Below, piece after piece: positions 17,299 through 24,949 of a stretch of 64,000 nt of DNA. Origin of the DNA: Sporolactobacillus sp. THM19-2 (GTDB lineage Bacteria; Bacillota; Bacilli; Bacillales; Sporolactobacillaceae); contig NZ_SEMC01000001.1 in assembly GCF_004153195.1 (NCBI RefSeq), positions 248,001 to 312,000 on the forward strand. The letters are read 5' to 3'. The stretch's first letter is position 1, and each line of letters opens with the position of its first letter. The translations under genes were made by a program, and so were the position numbers. A model generated the notes under the pieces. The model saw only the letters and a list, made by a program, of their open reading frames with translations. It was not told where the DNA came from and searched no databases.

Positions 17299-17439
17299 GT
17301 GCTTACCGAACAGCTGACTATTACTGAATTGTTTCTGAAAATCAGACAGCGTCTGGACCGTGTTGAAGACACTATTTCTTATTTAAATGAACTATGTGAT
17401 GCTATTGAGAAACGGGAATCGTTGCGGAAAGAAGCCTGA
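17299..17439 (+). CDS. 46-residue hypothetical helical protein
   Basis: A GTG-start frame with AGGGAGCG eight bases upstream and a strong terminator right after the stop. The product (MLTEQLTITELFLKIRQ... to ...LRKEA) is a single amphipathic, charge-rich helix with heptad-like spacing of Leu and Ile, so it probably forms a coiled coil or binds another protein. It lacks the SQELD motif of Spo0E-type phosphatases. I recognise no family. The signals around it make a real gene more likely than chance. Confidence 0.55.
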   Translation: MLTEQLTITELFLKIRQRLDRVEDTISYLNELCDAIEKRESLRKEA

Positions 17440-17455
17440 TTTGTTGATGAATGTG

Positions 17456-17489
17456 AAAGATCGGAAAGGTATCCTTTCCGATCTTTTTC
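17456..17489. terminator. Terminator between the 46-residue gene and sspI
   Basis: A perfect 11-bp stem (GATCGGAAAGG at 17459-17469 with CCTTTCCGATC at 17473-17483) and five T on the plus strand. It may also serve sspI in the other direction. Confidence 0.9.
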
Positions 17490-17493
17490 CGTA

Positions 17494-17697
17494 TTAAACG
17501 CCCTGTTCCAGTCGCGTCAGCATCTGATCTCGAAAGGATGCATCCGATTTATTCCAGATGACTTCAAGCAGAACGCCGAGACCCGGGAGCATCTTTTCCT
17601 CACCCTTACGTATGGCGTCGACGATCGTCTCCTGAAGCTGTTCTTTGTTATCTCCGGACAGGTTATGCATCACGGCACGACGAATATCAAGATCCAT
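17494..17697 (-). CDS. sspI: Small acid-soluble spore protein SspI
   Basis: SspI is a minor acid-soluble protein of the spore core made in the forespore. The 67-residue product MDLDIRRAVMHNL... with the central block VDAIRKGEEKMLPGLGVL.EVIW matches the family closely in length and sequence. The start at 17697 follows AAAGGAG. A longer in-frame extension to 17817 would read through the promoter. A consensus sigma-G promoter lies upstream, at 17743-17772. Confidence 0.96.
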   Translation of the reverse strand: MDLDIRRAVMHNLSGDNKEQLQETIVDAIRKGEEKMLPGLGVLLEVIWNKSDASFRDQMLTRLEQGV

Positions 17698-17742
17698 TTT
17701 ATTCTCTCCTTTCCTCAGGCATTCATTTCTGACAATATGGTA

Positions 17743-17772
17743 TAGTATGGATAATGTCAGGCAGATTATGCA
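17743..17772 (-). promoter_or_regulatory. Sigma-G promoter of sspI
   Basis: On the minus strand TGCATA (plus 17767-17772) and CATACTA (plus 17743-17749) are 17 bases apart, an excellent fit to the forespore sigma-G consensus. The -35 lies just upstream of the ribosome binding site of the divergent methyltransferase gene. Confidence 0.88.
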
Positions 17773-17793
17773 GACCAGAAGGAGTTCTTGTAT

Positions 17794-18570
17794 TTGAGAA
17801 GAATGGTATCCATGCAAAATGAGAAAGTCAGACGGTGGAAAAAATTAAAATTGAAGAAATGGCGGGAACGTGAGCAGGCTTATTTGATTGAAGGGCCGCA
17901 TCTTGTTCAGGAAGCCGCCCTGTCTGCCCGCCACTTATTAAATACAGTTCTAATTGATGAAGCGTTCCATCTTCCTGCGGACTGGCCGCTGGATGGCGTT
18001 GAGGTTTATCAGGTAACGCATAAAATTTTTACTGAGCTTTCCGATACTGAGAAGCCGCAGGGGATTATCGGGGTATGCAGGATGGCGCATCCTGATGTAT
18101 CCATCGATCAGGGCCGTTACCTGCTGGTTGATGGTGTTCAGGATCCGGGGAATCTCGGTACTTTGATTCGAACCGCTGATGCGTTCGGGATCGACGCCGT
18201 GTTCTTAGGTGAAGGAACCGTAGACGGGTATAACAGCAAAACGCTGCGCTCAGCTCAGGGCTCACATTTTCATCTGCCGGTGCTTCATCAGAATCTTTTT
18301 CACGTGGTGGCGGAGTTGAAAGGGCAGGGCATCCCGGTGTACGGTTCCTCACTTCAGGGCGAAGATATGTCACAGAAGAAAGTTCGGGAAAAGCCTTTTG
18401 GACTGATTGTCGGAAATGAGGGGAATGGCGCAAGCCCCGAACTGCTTGCCGAAGCAGACCTGAAAGTGAAAATACCGATGGCCGGGCGCGCCGAATCGAT
18501 GAATGTTGCCGTGGCGGCAGGTATTCTTCTGTACTGGCTGGACGTGGAAGGACTTGCACATTCAAAATAA
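17794..18570 (+). CDS. TrmH/SpoU-family RNA 2'-O-methyltransferase (YsgA-like)
   Basis: This is a SPOUT-fold methyltransferase, probably acting on rRNA as its YsgA relatives do. The 258-residue protein has an N-terminal substrate-binding domain (KLKKWREREQAYLIEGPHLV) and a C-terminal catalytic domain with the family motifs LVDGVQDPGNLGTLIRTADAFG, LIVGNEGNG and IPMAGRAESMNVAVAAG-type segments. I prefer the TTG at 17794, nine bases after AAGGAG; TTG 17788 is too close and ATG 17803 or 17812 are further away. It lies before pheS as in B. subtilis. Confidence 0.92.
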   Translation: MRRMVSMQNEKVRRWKKLKLKKWREREQAYLIEGPHLVQEAALSARHLLNTVLIDEAFHLPADWPLDGVEVYQVTHKIFTELSDTEKPQGIIGVCRMAHPDVSIDQGRYLLVDGVQDPGNLGTLIRTADAFGIDAVFLGEGTVDGYNSKTLRSAQGSHFHLPVLHQNLFHVVAELKGQGIPVYGSSLQGEDMSQKKVREKPFGLIVGNEGNGASPELLAEADLKVKIPMAGRAESMNVAVAAGILLYWLDVEGLAHSK

Positions 18571-18582
18571 AATGCCTATACT
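18554..18582 (+). promoter_or_regulatory. Sigma-A promoter of the pheST leader
   Basis: TTGCAC at 18554-18559 and TATACT at 18577-18582, spacer 17 bases. The -35 box lies inside the last codons of the methyltransferase gene. Confidence 0.85.
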
Positions 18583-18588
18583 ATCCAT

Positions 18589-18883
18589 ATGCAGCAAAAA
18601 AATGCAGGATATTTAATGAATCACATTTAAATAAAAAGCTATGATGGAGAGCAGTACTCCTGTACCGCCGCCCAGGGATAATGCGTCATCGACTGGAAGC
18701 GCGTTTGCGAAACGGACAGGACGAATTCACTCCGGAGCTGCCGTCTGAACGCTGATAAAGCCAAGGACGCGCCGGCTGATCGTCGTTACAGGATAGTTGA
18801 GTGGACAGTAGTTTTTACATTATTATTGTCAACAAGGGTGGTACCGCGACGCTTCGTCCCTTTTCAGGGACGGAGCGTTTTTT
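18589..18883 (+). promoter_or_regulatory. T-box riboswitch (phenylalanine) upstream of pheST
   Basis: The leader has the T-box motif AAGGGTGGTACCGCG at 18834-18848 and a terminator at 18850-18883 (stem CGCTTCGTCCC/GGGACGGAGCG, then T-run). Its stem I includes the GATGGAGAGCAGTA start near 18640 and GACTGGAAGC. The specifier candidate is TTC (Phe) at 18726-18728. It couples pheST expression to uncharged tRNA-Phe. Confidence 0.93.
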
Positions 18884-18924
18884 GTGCATCAGATACGAAA
18901 ATACAGGAAGGGATGGAACAGAGC

Positions 18925-19962
18925 ATGTTGAAGGACAAACTGATTGAACTGCGGAGAAAAGCACTGGACAGCATTTCATCTGCAGATAATCTGAAAAAGC
19001 TTCAGGAGATTCATATACGTTTTCTGGGGAAAAAAGGACCGATTACCGAAGTGCTGAAAGGAATGGGAAAGCTTTCGAAAGAAGAACGGTCGGTCGTCGG
19101 TCAGCTGGCGAATGATGTTCGTAAGGTGATCGCAGAAGGGATTGATCAAAAGAAAGCGGAAATTGAAAAAGCCCTTCTCGAACAGAAACTGGATCGGGAG
19201 AAAATTGACGTCACTCTGCCGGGAAGAAGGGTTCGGACAGGAGGGCATCATCTGTTGGCATCGGTGATCCGCGAAGTAGAGGATCTGTTTATCGGACTTG
19301 GATTCTCTGTAGCCGAAGGACCCGAAGTTGAAGAAGATTATTATAACTTCGAAGCACTGAATCTGCCCAAAGATCACCCGGCACGTGATATGCAGGATTC
19401 CTTTTATATTACCGATGAGATTCTGATGCGGACACATACCTCACCGATGCAGGCAAGAACGCTTGAGGCCCATAAAGGAAAAGGACCGGTAAAGATTATC
19501 TGTCCGGGCAAAGTATACCGCCGTGACACGGATGATGCGACGCACTCTCACCAGTTCATGCAGATTGAAGGTCTTTATGTTGACCACCATGTCAGGCTGA
19601 GCGATCTGAAAGGGGTACTTACCGTTTTTGCCAGGCATATATTCGGACCGGGACGGGAAATCCGGCTTCGCCCAAGCTTTTTCCCATTCACTGAACCCTC
19701 GGTGGAAATGGATATTTCCTGCTTCCGGTGCGGTGGACAGGGTTGCCCGGTCTGCAAAGGTACGGGCTGGATTGAAATCCTTGGCGCAGGCATGGTTCAT
19801 CCGAATGTTCTCCGGATGTCGGGCTTTGACCCGGCAGCCTATACGGGTTTTGCTTTCGGTATGGGTCCGGAACGCATTGCCATGCTGAAATATGGCATTG
19901 AAGATATCAGACACTTTTACACAAACGACATCCGGTTTCTGAAACAATTCAAGAGGTCATGA
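18925..19962 (+). CDS. pheS: Phenylalanine--tRNA ligase alpha subunit
   Basis: PheS is the catalytic subunit of the alpha2-beta2 synthetase. The 345-residue protein has an N-terminal coiled coil (residues 1-85) and a class II core with [11 protein letters not shown], motif 2 ([17 protein letters not shown]), a zinc-like cluster [17 protein letters not shown] and motif 3 ([14 protein letters not shown]). The start at 18925 follows AGGAAGGG by 12 bases and gives the family's usual length; upstream in-frame ATGs fall in the T-box or touch the ribosome site. Confidence 0.97.
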   Translation: MLKDKLIELRRKALDSISSADNLKKLQEIHIRFLGKKGPITEVLKGMGKLSKEERSVVGQLANDVRKVIAEGIDQKKAEIEKALLEQKLDREKIDVTLPGRRVRTGGHHLLASVIREVEDLFIGLGFSVAEGPEVEEDYYNFEALNLPKDHPARDMQDSFYITDEILMRTHTSPMQARTLEAHKGKGPVKIICPGKVYRRDTDDATHSHQFMQIEGLYVDHHVRLSDLKGVLTVFARHIFGPGREIRLRPSFFPFTEPSVEMDISCFRCGGQGCPVCKGTGWIEILGAGMVHPNVLRMSGFDPAAYTGFAFGMGPERIAMLKYGIEDIRHFYTNDIRFLKQFKRS

Positions 19963-19980
19963 GAGGGGAGTAACAGGAAT

Positions 19981-22392
19981 ATGCTGGTTTCTTATAAATG
20001 GTTAAACGATTATGTGGATCTTGACGGCATCAGTCCGGAAGAACTCGCCGACAGGATCACAAATTCAGGTATTGAGGTCGAACATCTGAGCTATCCGGGA
20101 AAGGGGCTAAAAGGGATTGTGGTTGGCAGGATTTTATCATGCGAACCACATCCTGAATCGGATCATCTGAAGCTGTGCCGGGTGGACATTGGCACAGAAA
20201 CGGTTCAGATTGTCTGCGGTGCCCCGAATGTTGCTGCGGGCCAGAAGGTGCCGGTTGCAAAGGCCGGCGCACAGATTGGGGGAGATGTACAGATCGGGAA
20301 GACGGAATTTCGCGGCGAAGAATCTGACGGAATGATCTGCGCCCTGTCTGAACTGGGTATTGATGAAGCACTTGCTCCTCACGCGGAGGGCATTTTTGTA
20401 TTTGATGAGGATGTACCGACAGGAGCTGATGCCCTGCCTTATCTGAATCTGGATGATGCGATCCTTGATCTGGATATTCTTGTCAACAGTGCCCACTGTA
20501 TGAACATGATCGGGGTTGCGCATGAGGTCGCTGCCATACTCGATCGGCCGCTCCATATCAGCAAACCGGATCCGCATGAAACCGGCAAGGCGGCTGCTGA
20601 TAAAATTTCCGTCACTGTAGAAACTGATGATTTGGTCCCTTATTACGGTGCACGTCTGATGGAGGGGATCACGGTTGGCCCGTCACCATGCTGGATGCAG
20701 CTCCGACTGATCGCCTCAGGTGTCCGCCCAATCAATAATGTGGTCGATATCGCAAATTATGTCATGATCGAGTACGGACAGCCACTGCACACCTTTGATC
20801 TTGATGCCTTTGGATCGGATCATGTGCTCGTCCGGCTCGCCAGGCAGAACGAAATCATGCAGACACTTGACAGCCAGAAGAGGAAACTGACTCCGAACGA
20901 TATTGTGATCACAAACGGTAAGAAGGCGGAAGCTGTTGCCGGGGTGATGGGCGGAGAAAGTTCAGAAGTGACGTCATCAACGAAAAAGGTATTGCTTGAA
21001 GCGGCGGTTTTTGATCCCATGTCGATCAGAAAGACAGCGCAGCGTCTTCAAATGCGAACAGATGCGAGCAGCCGTTATGAAAAAGGCGTCGACAGAAACC
21101 GTGTGACTCTTGCCGCCGACCGGGCGGCAGAGCTCCTGACGCACTATGCTTCCGCGCACGTACTGAAAGGTATCGTGGAACAAGGAGCGCGAACCGTTCC
21201 GGAAACCGTCATTACGATGCGCTGGCAGAAAATCAATGATGTACTCGGCACTTCACTCTCACCCGGCCTCATAGAGGGTATATTGAAACGATTAGGATTT
21301 GGAATAGAAACAGAGGGAGAAATCATTCACGTGACCGTACCGACACGACGCTTTGATGTCTCCATCCCGGAAGATCTCATTGAAGAAGTCGGGAGGCTGT
21401 ATGGCTATAATCGGATTCCAGCGACTCTTCCTGAAGGATCTTCAGTTCACGCCGGACTGACCGGTTACCAGAAACTCTGCCGGCGTACCGAACAATTCAT
21501 GGAAAATGCAGGATTTTATCAGGCGTTTACTTACTCCCTGACAACGGCGGAACATGCTTCGGCTTTTTCCATAAATCATTCAGAAGAACAGCCGGTTAAA
21601 GTCATCTGGCCGATGAGTGAGGAACATGCCGTACTTCGGCAGAGCATCGTTCCACAGCTGCTGGACGTGGTTAAATATCATCTGAACCGTCAGATGCATG
21701 ATGTTGCACTCTACGAAATGGGTAAAGTATTTTTGCCGAAACCGGGGCAAGCGCGCCCCGATGAAGAAGAACATCTGGCGGGCGCGATTACGGGTACGGT
21801 TTCTGAAAAAAGCTGGGAAGATGATGCACAATCTGCTGATTTCTTTACAGCAAAAGGGGTTGTTGAATCCTTATTCGATTCACTCGCCCTGTCGGAAAGC
21901 GTGACGTTTAAACCTGTAAAACGGCCCGGCATGCATCCCGGGCAGACGGCAGATATACTGCTGGATCAGAAAGTGATCGGTTATGTCGGCGCTATCCATC
22001 CTGAAGTCCAGAAAGATCTCGGCATTCGGGCAACCTATGTTTTCGAAATTGCGATTGAACAGATCCTGCGCCGTGAACAACCTGAGATCACTTATTCAGG
22101 GCTGCCGCGTTTCCCCTCTGTTTCCCGTGATATAGCTCTTGTCATGAAACGCTCTGTTCCTGCCGCGGATCTGTATCGGGTGATCCGCGAAAATGGCGGA
22201 CCGCTTCTGCAGTCAATCAGGCTGTTTGATATTTATGAAGGCAGCCATGTCGCGGAAGATGAGAAATCCATGGCCTTCTCGCTTGTTTACTACGATCCGG
22301 AACGCACATTGACCGACGATGAAGTCAATAAAGTGCACGGGAAAATCATTGATGCTGTAGCGAAAGAATGCGGTGCAGAACTACGCGGATGA
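19981..22392 (+). CDS. pheT: Phenylalanine--tRNA ligase beta subunit
   Basis: PheT carries tRNA binding and editing. The 803-residue protein (usual length about 800) has an N-terminal OB-fold tRNA-binding domain (residues 40-150), the B3/B4 editing domain, the B5 domain around TRRFDVSIPEDLIEEVGRLYGY, a catalytic-like core and a C-terminal ferredoxin-fold anticodon-binding domain (FPSVSRDIALVM...). It starts 18 bases after pheS and is co-transcribed from the T-box promoter. rnhC and zapA, which follow pheT in B. subtilis, are not here. Confidence 0.97.
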   Translation: MLVSYKWLNDYVDLDGISPEELADRITNSGIEVEHLSYPGKGLKGIVVGRILSCEPHPESDHLKLCRVDIGTETVQIVCGAPNVAAGQKVPVAKAGAQIGGDVQIGKTEFRGEESDGMICALSELGIDEALAPHAEGIFVFDEDVPTGADALPYLNLDDAILDLDILVNSAHCMNMIGVAHEVAAILDRPLHISKPDPHETGKAAADKISVTVETDDLVPYYGARLMEGITVGPSPCWMQLRLIASGVRPINNVVDIANYVMIEYGQPLHTFDLDAFGSDHVLVRLARQNEIMQTLDSQKRKLTPNDIVITNGKKAEAVAGVMGGESSEVTSSTKKVLLEAAVFDPMSIRKTAQRLQMRTDASSRYEKGVDRNRVTLAADRAAELLTHYASAHVLKGIVEQGARTVPETVITMRWQKINDVLGTSLSPGLIEGILKRLGFGIETEGEIIHVTVPTRRFDVSIPEDLIEEVGRLYGYNRIPATLPEGSSVHAGLTGYQKLCRRTEQFMENAGFYQAFTYSLTTAEHASAFSINHSEEQPVKVIWPMSEEHAVLRQSIVPQLLDVVKYHLNRQMHDVALYEMGKVFLPKPGQARPDEEEHLAGAITGTVSEKSWEDDAQSADFFTAKGVVESLFDSLALSESVTFKPVKRPGMHPGQTADILLDQKVIGYVGAIHPEVQKDLGIRATYVFEIAIEQILRREQPEITYSGLPRFPSVSRDIALVMKRSVPAADLYRVIRENGGPLLQSIRLFDIYEGSHVAEDEKSMAFSLVYYDPERTLTDDEVNKVHGKIIDAVAKECGAELRG

Positions 22393-22404
22393 CATCTGTT
22401 TCAC

Positions 22405-22445
22405 AGCCGGTGCTCCTCTGAAAAGGGGGAAGCATCGGCTTTTTG
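22405..22445 (+). terminator. Terminator after pheT
   Basis: A 10-bp stem (AGCCGGTGCT at 22405-22414 with AGCATCGGCT at 22431-22440, one G-T pair) followed by TTTTT. Confidence 0.85.
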
Positions 22446-22639
22446 CAGGGGTACGGTCATCTGACTATCCATGCCGGATGCATGAGTCCTTTTACCTTCT
22501 CTAATGATCCAGTTTCTGATATGATAAATACGAATAAAGCCGGTTTGTGATCTCCCCGTGTTTCAGAGAGTTCCAGACTGTCTATACTGATTCTGATTGT
22601 TATTTTTGAAAAGTGATACAGGAAAGATGGGATCATTTT

Positions 22640-23188
22640 ATGCTACTGACAGTGATTATCCTGCTGCTTCTTGCTTCAGGATTTTTTATGGGATTCCGGC
22701 GCGGGCTCGTCCTTCAGCTTGTTCATCTGGCCGGTTTCATTATTGCTTATATTGTCGCCATTTTGTATTTTAAACAACTGGCACCGGTGCTGAAGTTCTG
22801 GATTCCGTTCCCTTCTTCTGCTGCCGACAGTGATATGTTCCGCATGTTCGGAGATGTTGATCTGCAGACTGCCTATTATCGGGCAATCGCCTTTGTCATC
22901 CTGTTTATCGGGACGAAAATTATTGTCTCTGTTTTCGGCCATATGCTTGATTTTCTGGCAGAACTTCCTCTGATTCGTTCAGTCAACCATTTATCGGGAG
23001 GGGTTCTTGGATTTGCAGAAATTTATCTCATTATTTTTCTGCTGCTTTATGCGGGAGCGCTGACACCGGTCGCGGGCATTCAGTCGGCCATTGACAGTTC
23101 TTCGCTTGCCGGGTCGATGATCGGACATACACCGGTTTTTTCAAAAATATTCAGGGAGTTGTGGGTGGCATTTGCTGAACTCCACTGA
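22640..23188 (+). CDS. yshB: CvpA family membrane protein (YshB)
   Basis: This 182-residue integral membrane protein has about four hydrophobic helices (starting at residues 2, 27, 85 and 125) and the GF.RGLVLQL.HL.GFIIAY signature of the CvpA/colicin V production family. The molecular role in Bacilli is unclear; it is linked to the cell envelope. The start at 22640 is chosen over GTG 22613, with a weak GGAAAGATGGGA region upstream. polX follows 15 bases later, as in B. subtilis. Confidence 0.88.
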   Translation: MLLTVIILLLLASGFFMGFRRGLVLQLVHLAGFIIAYIVAILYFKQLAPVLKFWIPFPSSAADSDMFRMFGDVDLQTAYYRAIAFVILFIGTKIIVSVFGHMLDFLAELPLIRSVNHLSGGVLGFAEIYLIIFLLLYAGALTPVAGIQSAIDSSSLAGSMIGHTPVFSKIFRELWVAFAELH

Positions 23189-23203
23189 CCAAGAGGGATA
23201 GTG

Positions 23204-24922
23204 ATGAATAAAAAGCAGCTTATTGATCAACTGGACAGAATGGCTCTGTACATGGAAATACAGGGAGAAAATCCATTTAAAATTGCCGCTTATCGCCGGG
23301 CCGGGCAGGCACTGGAAACCGATCAGCGGTCTCTTTCAGGAATTGACGATTTCAGTAAAATCAAAGGAATCGGAGTCGCAATCGCTCAGGTGATAGAAGA
23401 ACTGGTCGCGACGGGTAAGTCGGCCCGGCTGCAGACCCTTCAGGAAGAAACACCCCCAGGCCTGCTTGAACTTGTGGCTATTCCCGGGCTTGGTGGCAAA
23501 AAAATCGGAAAGTTGTATCGAGAGCTCGGTGTAACCGGTCCAATAGAACTCCGGAAAGCCTGTGAAAGCGGACAGGTTCGAGCGCTGACCGGATTCGGTG
23601 AAAAAACGGAAAGAAAATTGCTGAAAGCGATGAATGATATGAATCATCGTCCTGATATTTTACCGATCTCCTATATGGCCGACCTTGCCGGACAAATTGA
23701 TAAGGTACTGACTCAGGTGGAGGAAATCGGCCGTTTTTCATGTGCGGGCAGTCTCCGCCGGGCAAAAGAATACATGAAAGATCTTGATTTTGTACTGGAG
23801 ACAGAAACTCCTGATCAGGCGGCAGACCATGTGCTGGATGCCCTGCCCGTCCATGATGTCGTCGGTCGCGGGGAAGCAAAAATGACGGTGACACTCGAAG
23901 ACAGATATCATACCTCGGTTGACTTTCGTTTTGCCTCCCCCGCTGCTTATATAACGACATTAAATCACTTTACCGGATCCAGGGAACATAACATTCTGAT
24001 GCGCCATCTGGCTAAAGAACGTGACGAAAGAATCAGTGAGTACGGGGTAAAGACGGATACCGGAAAAATCCGCACTTTTTCCAGTGAAGCAGATTTCTAC
24101 GGCCATTTCGGGCTGTATGAGATTCCCCCGGAGGTCAGGGAAGGGACGGAGGAAGTTGAGCGGGCCGGTCAGGCTCCGCTTGGTTTACTGAAACTGTCTG
24201 ATATAAAAGGTGACCTGCATATGCACTCTGCCTGGAGTGACGGATCCTATACGATCCAGGAAATGGCTGAGGCAATGCGGGCAAAAGGATACGCCTATGC
24301 CTGTTTAACAGATCATTCAAAATCCCTGCGTGTGGCTTCCGGTTTATCCGAATACCGGCTCCTGAAACAACAGGAAGAAGTGGCCCGTGTTAATGCCCTT
24401 TTCAATGATTTTACCTTGTTTTCCGGAACAGAGATGGACATTCTGCCGGACGGAACTCTGGACTTCTCCGACGAGCTTTTAAAACAGCTGGACTTTGTGA
24501 TTGCATCGATTCATACGGCTTTTTCGCAAAGCACGGATCAGATTATGAAACGGATGGAAGCAGCCTGTAACAATCCTTACGTCCGTCTGATCGCACACCC
24601 GACCGGCCGTTTGCTGGGCAAACGCCCCGGTTACGCTGCAGATGTCGACCGGCTGATCGACATGGCAGCAAAGACAGGCACCGTGCTGGAGCTGAACAGT
24701 AACCGCAGGCGGCTTGACTTGTCGGCGAAATGGGTAAGGAAAGCGCAGGCGGCAGGCGTACGCATTGCAATCGACACGGACAGCCATTCGAAAAAAATGA
24801 TGGATGATATGGCACTTGGCGTCAGCACCGCCGTACGGGGATGGATTCGCCCGGAAACAGTCATCAATACCATGACAAAAGAAGAATTCACCACATTTAT
24901 AAAAAACGGTAAAACCGTATGA
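23204..24922 (+). CDS. polX: DNA polymerase/3'-5' exonuclease PolX
   Basis: PolX is a family X gap-filling repair polymerase fused to a PHP-domain exonuclease. The 572-residue protein has an N-terminal helix-hairpin-helix region (residues 1-150), a nucleotidyltransferase core with AGSLRRAKEYMKDLDFVLE bearing the metal-binding aspartates, and a C-terminal PHP domain with the DLHMHSAWSDG, LTDHS and HPTGR metal motifs. The ATG at 23204 is used with GAGGGATA upstream; a GTG immediately before it is also possible. mutS2 follows 27 bases later. Confidence 0.95.
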   Translation: MNKKQLIDQLDRMALYMEIQGENPFKIAAYRRAGQALETDQRSLSGIDDFSKIKGIGVAIAQVIEELVATGKSARLQTLQEETPPGLLELVAIPGLGGKKIGKLYRELGVTGPIELRKACESGQVRALTGFGEKTERKLLKAMNDMNHRPDILPISYMADLAGQIDKVLTQVEEIGRFSCAGSLRRAKEYMKDLDFVLETETPDQAADHVLDALPVHDVVGRGEAKMTVTLEDRYHTSVDFRFASPAAYITTLNHFTGSREHNILMRHLAKERDERISEYGVKTDTGKIRTFSSEADFYGHFGLYEIPPEVREGTEEVERAGQAPLGLLKLSDIKGDLHMHSAWSDGSYTIQEMAEAMRAKGYAYACLTDHSKSLRVASGLSEYRLLKQQEEVARVNALFNDFTLFSGTEMDILPDGTLDFSDELLKQLDFVIASIHTAFSQSTDQIMKRMEAACNNPYVRLIAHPTGRLLGKRPGYAADVDRLIDMAAKTGTVLELNSNRRRLDLSAKWVRKAQAAGVRIAIDTDSHSKKMMDDMALGVSTAVRGWIRPETVINTMTKEEFTTFIKNGKTV

Positions 24923-24949
24923 TCATCCTCATACTGGGAGATGCGTACC

